This document shows positions 5,696-6,052 of a stretch of DNA of 6,052 nucleotides, piece by piece. The position numbers and the translations under genes are program-made. Numbering within the stretch: the stretch's first letter is position 1; every line of letters begins with the position of its first letter. Under the pieces are notes generated by a model. It was not told the DNA's origin. It did no database searches and was given only the letters and a program-made list of their open reading frames with translations. The stretch is from assembly GCA_026193155.1 (NCBI GenBank), contig JAPHSI010000015.1, positions 1-6,052 of the forward strand. The letters run 5' to 3'. The stretch is from Sulfurimonadaceae bacterium. GTDB taxonomy: Bacteria; Campylobacterota; Campylobacteria; Campylobacterales; Sulfurimonadaceae.

Positions 5696-5725
5696 TTTAA
5701 GACTTTCTATACAATAAGGATTTTT

Positions 5726-6052
5726 ATGGGCAATATTTTAGTATTAGCAATTTTAGGTGCTGTTTTTTACTATATTTTTAAATCATATGCAAGATACACG
5801 GCTTACTCTCAAGAGGCATTTAAAAACTTTTCCGTTTCATACGAATCTATAAAACAAAGTGACTTGGGTCTTTTTGTTGCACTTGTCGCAAAAGTTGCTA
5901 AAGCCGACGGTAAAGTTGACTCACTTGAAGCTGAGCTAGTCGGAATAATGTTTGATGATATCTCTTCTGTATTTCCTGAACCTACTAAAACAAAAGATAT
6001 TTTAAAACAAATATTTTCAGAAGAAAAAAACAAACTTAATGATTTAGAAGAG
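5726..6052 (+). CDS. Membrane-anchored TerB-domain protein, DjlA-like (partial, C-terminus missing)
   Basis: The frame opens at ATG 5726, with AAGGA five bases upstream, and continues for 109 codons to the window edge without a stop. Residues 3-18 are one hydrophobic segment beginning right at the N-terminus with no leader charge, followed by Lys19 and Arg23, which suggests a membrane anchor with the rest in the cytoplasm. From about 46 on it looks like a TerB-type helical domain: LFVALVAKVAKADGKVDSLE (49-68), where the acidic pair Asp61 and Glu68 in the KADGKVD-x-x-E signature matches the usual metal-site pattern. This order, single helix then TerB domain, is that of DjlA co-chaperones, which end in a J domain that stimulates DnaK. 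That end lies outside the window, so the J domain is not seen and a plain TerB-family protein remains possible. Confidence 0.85.
   Translation, partial: MGNILVLAILGAVFYYIFKSYARYTAYSQEAFKNFSVSYESIKQSDLGLFVALVAKVAKADGKVDSLEAELVGIMFDDISSVFPEPTKTKDILKQIFSEEKNKLNDLEE

Noticed and set aside
5627..5725. Tryptophan attenuator or leader peptide upstream of trpB
   Set aside because: Read on the minus strand, the 99 bases have no run of TGG codons and no stable competing hairpins.
5809..6033. Open frame of about 74 codons on the minus strand
   Set aside because: It is antisense to the TerB-domain gene, whose translation is clearly the real one.

Overview
The window looks like chromosomal DNA of a low-GC member of the Campylobacterota, probably close to Sulfurimonas or related sulfur/hydrogen-oxidising genera. 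The evidence is the order kdsA-ribH-nusB, which is shared with Helicobacter and Campylobacter, the AT-rich codon use, the AAGGA-type ribosome sites, the TATAAT-type -10 boxes without clear -35 boxes, and a large periplasmic multiheme cytochrome. The genus is an inference. Nine protein genes cover almost the whole window, two of them cut by the window ends. There is no gene-free stretch longer than about 100 bases, and I saw no RNA gene, CRISPR array, insertion sequence or prophage gene.

Left part, all on the minus strand and read from right to left: a short promoter region before kdsA (KDO-8-phosphate synthase, lipopolysaccharide core), then ribH (lumazine synthase, riboflavin) 15 bases later, nusB (antitermination factor) overlapping ribH by one base, and a seven-or-more-heme periplasmic cytochrome c only 6 bases after nusB, running off the left edge. 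kdsA, ribH and nusB are a conserved housekeeping cluster. In Helicobacter and Campylobacter, pyrF is associated with this cluster, so the cytochrome in that place is the notable variation.

Middle part: a MarR-type regulator and a ten-helix EamA/DMT transporter lie in tandem on the minus strand. The regulator is divergent from a small plus-strand gene for a YdhR-family putative monooxygenase. The 70-base gap between them holds two overlapping face-to-face promoter candidates and an imperfect palindrome covering both, which suggests autoregulation and control of the YdhR gene by the MarR protein. A perfect 8-bp hairpin sits in the 22-base gap between the converging ydhR and trpB genes and probably ends both transcripts.

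Right part: trpB on the minus strand encodes a tryptophan synthase beta chain of an unusual sequence type, with all catalytic residues but without trpA or another trp gene beside it. Divergent from it starts a membrane-anchored TerB-domain protein resembling DjlA, cut by the right edge.

I see no clearly new multi-gene system. The best candidates for follow-up are the MarR/YdhR(/EamA) regulatory unit, the uncharacterised multiheme cytochrome joined to the housekeeping operon, and the divergent orphan TrpB.
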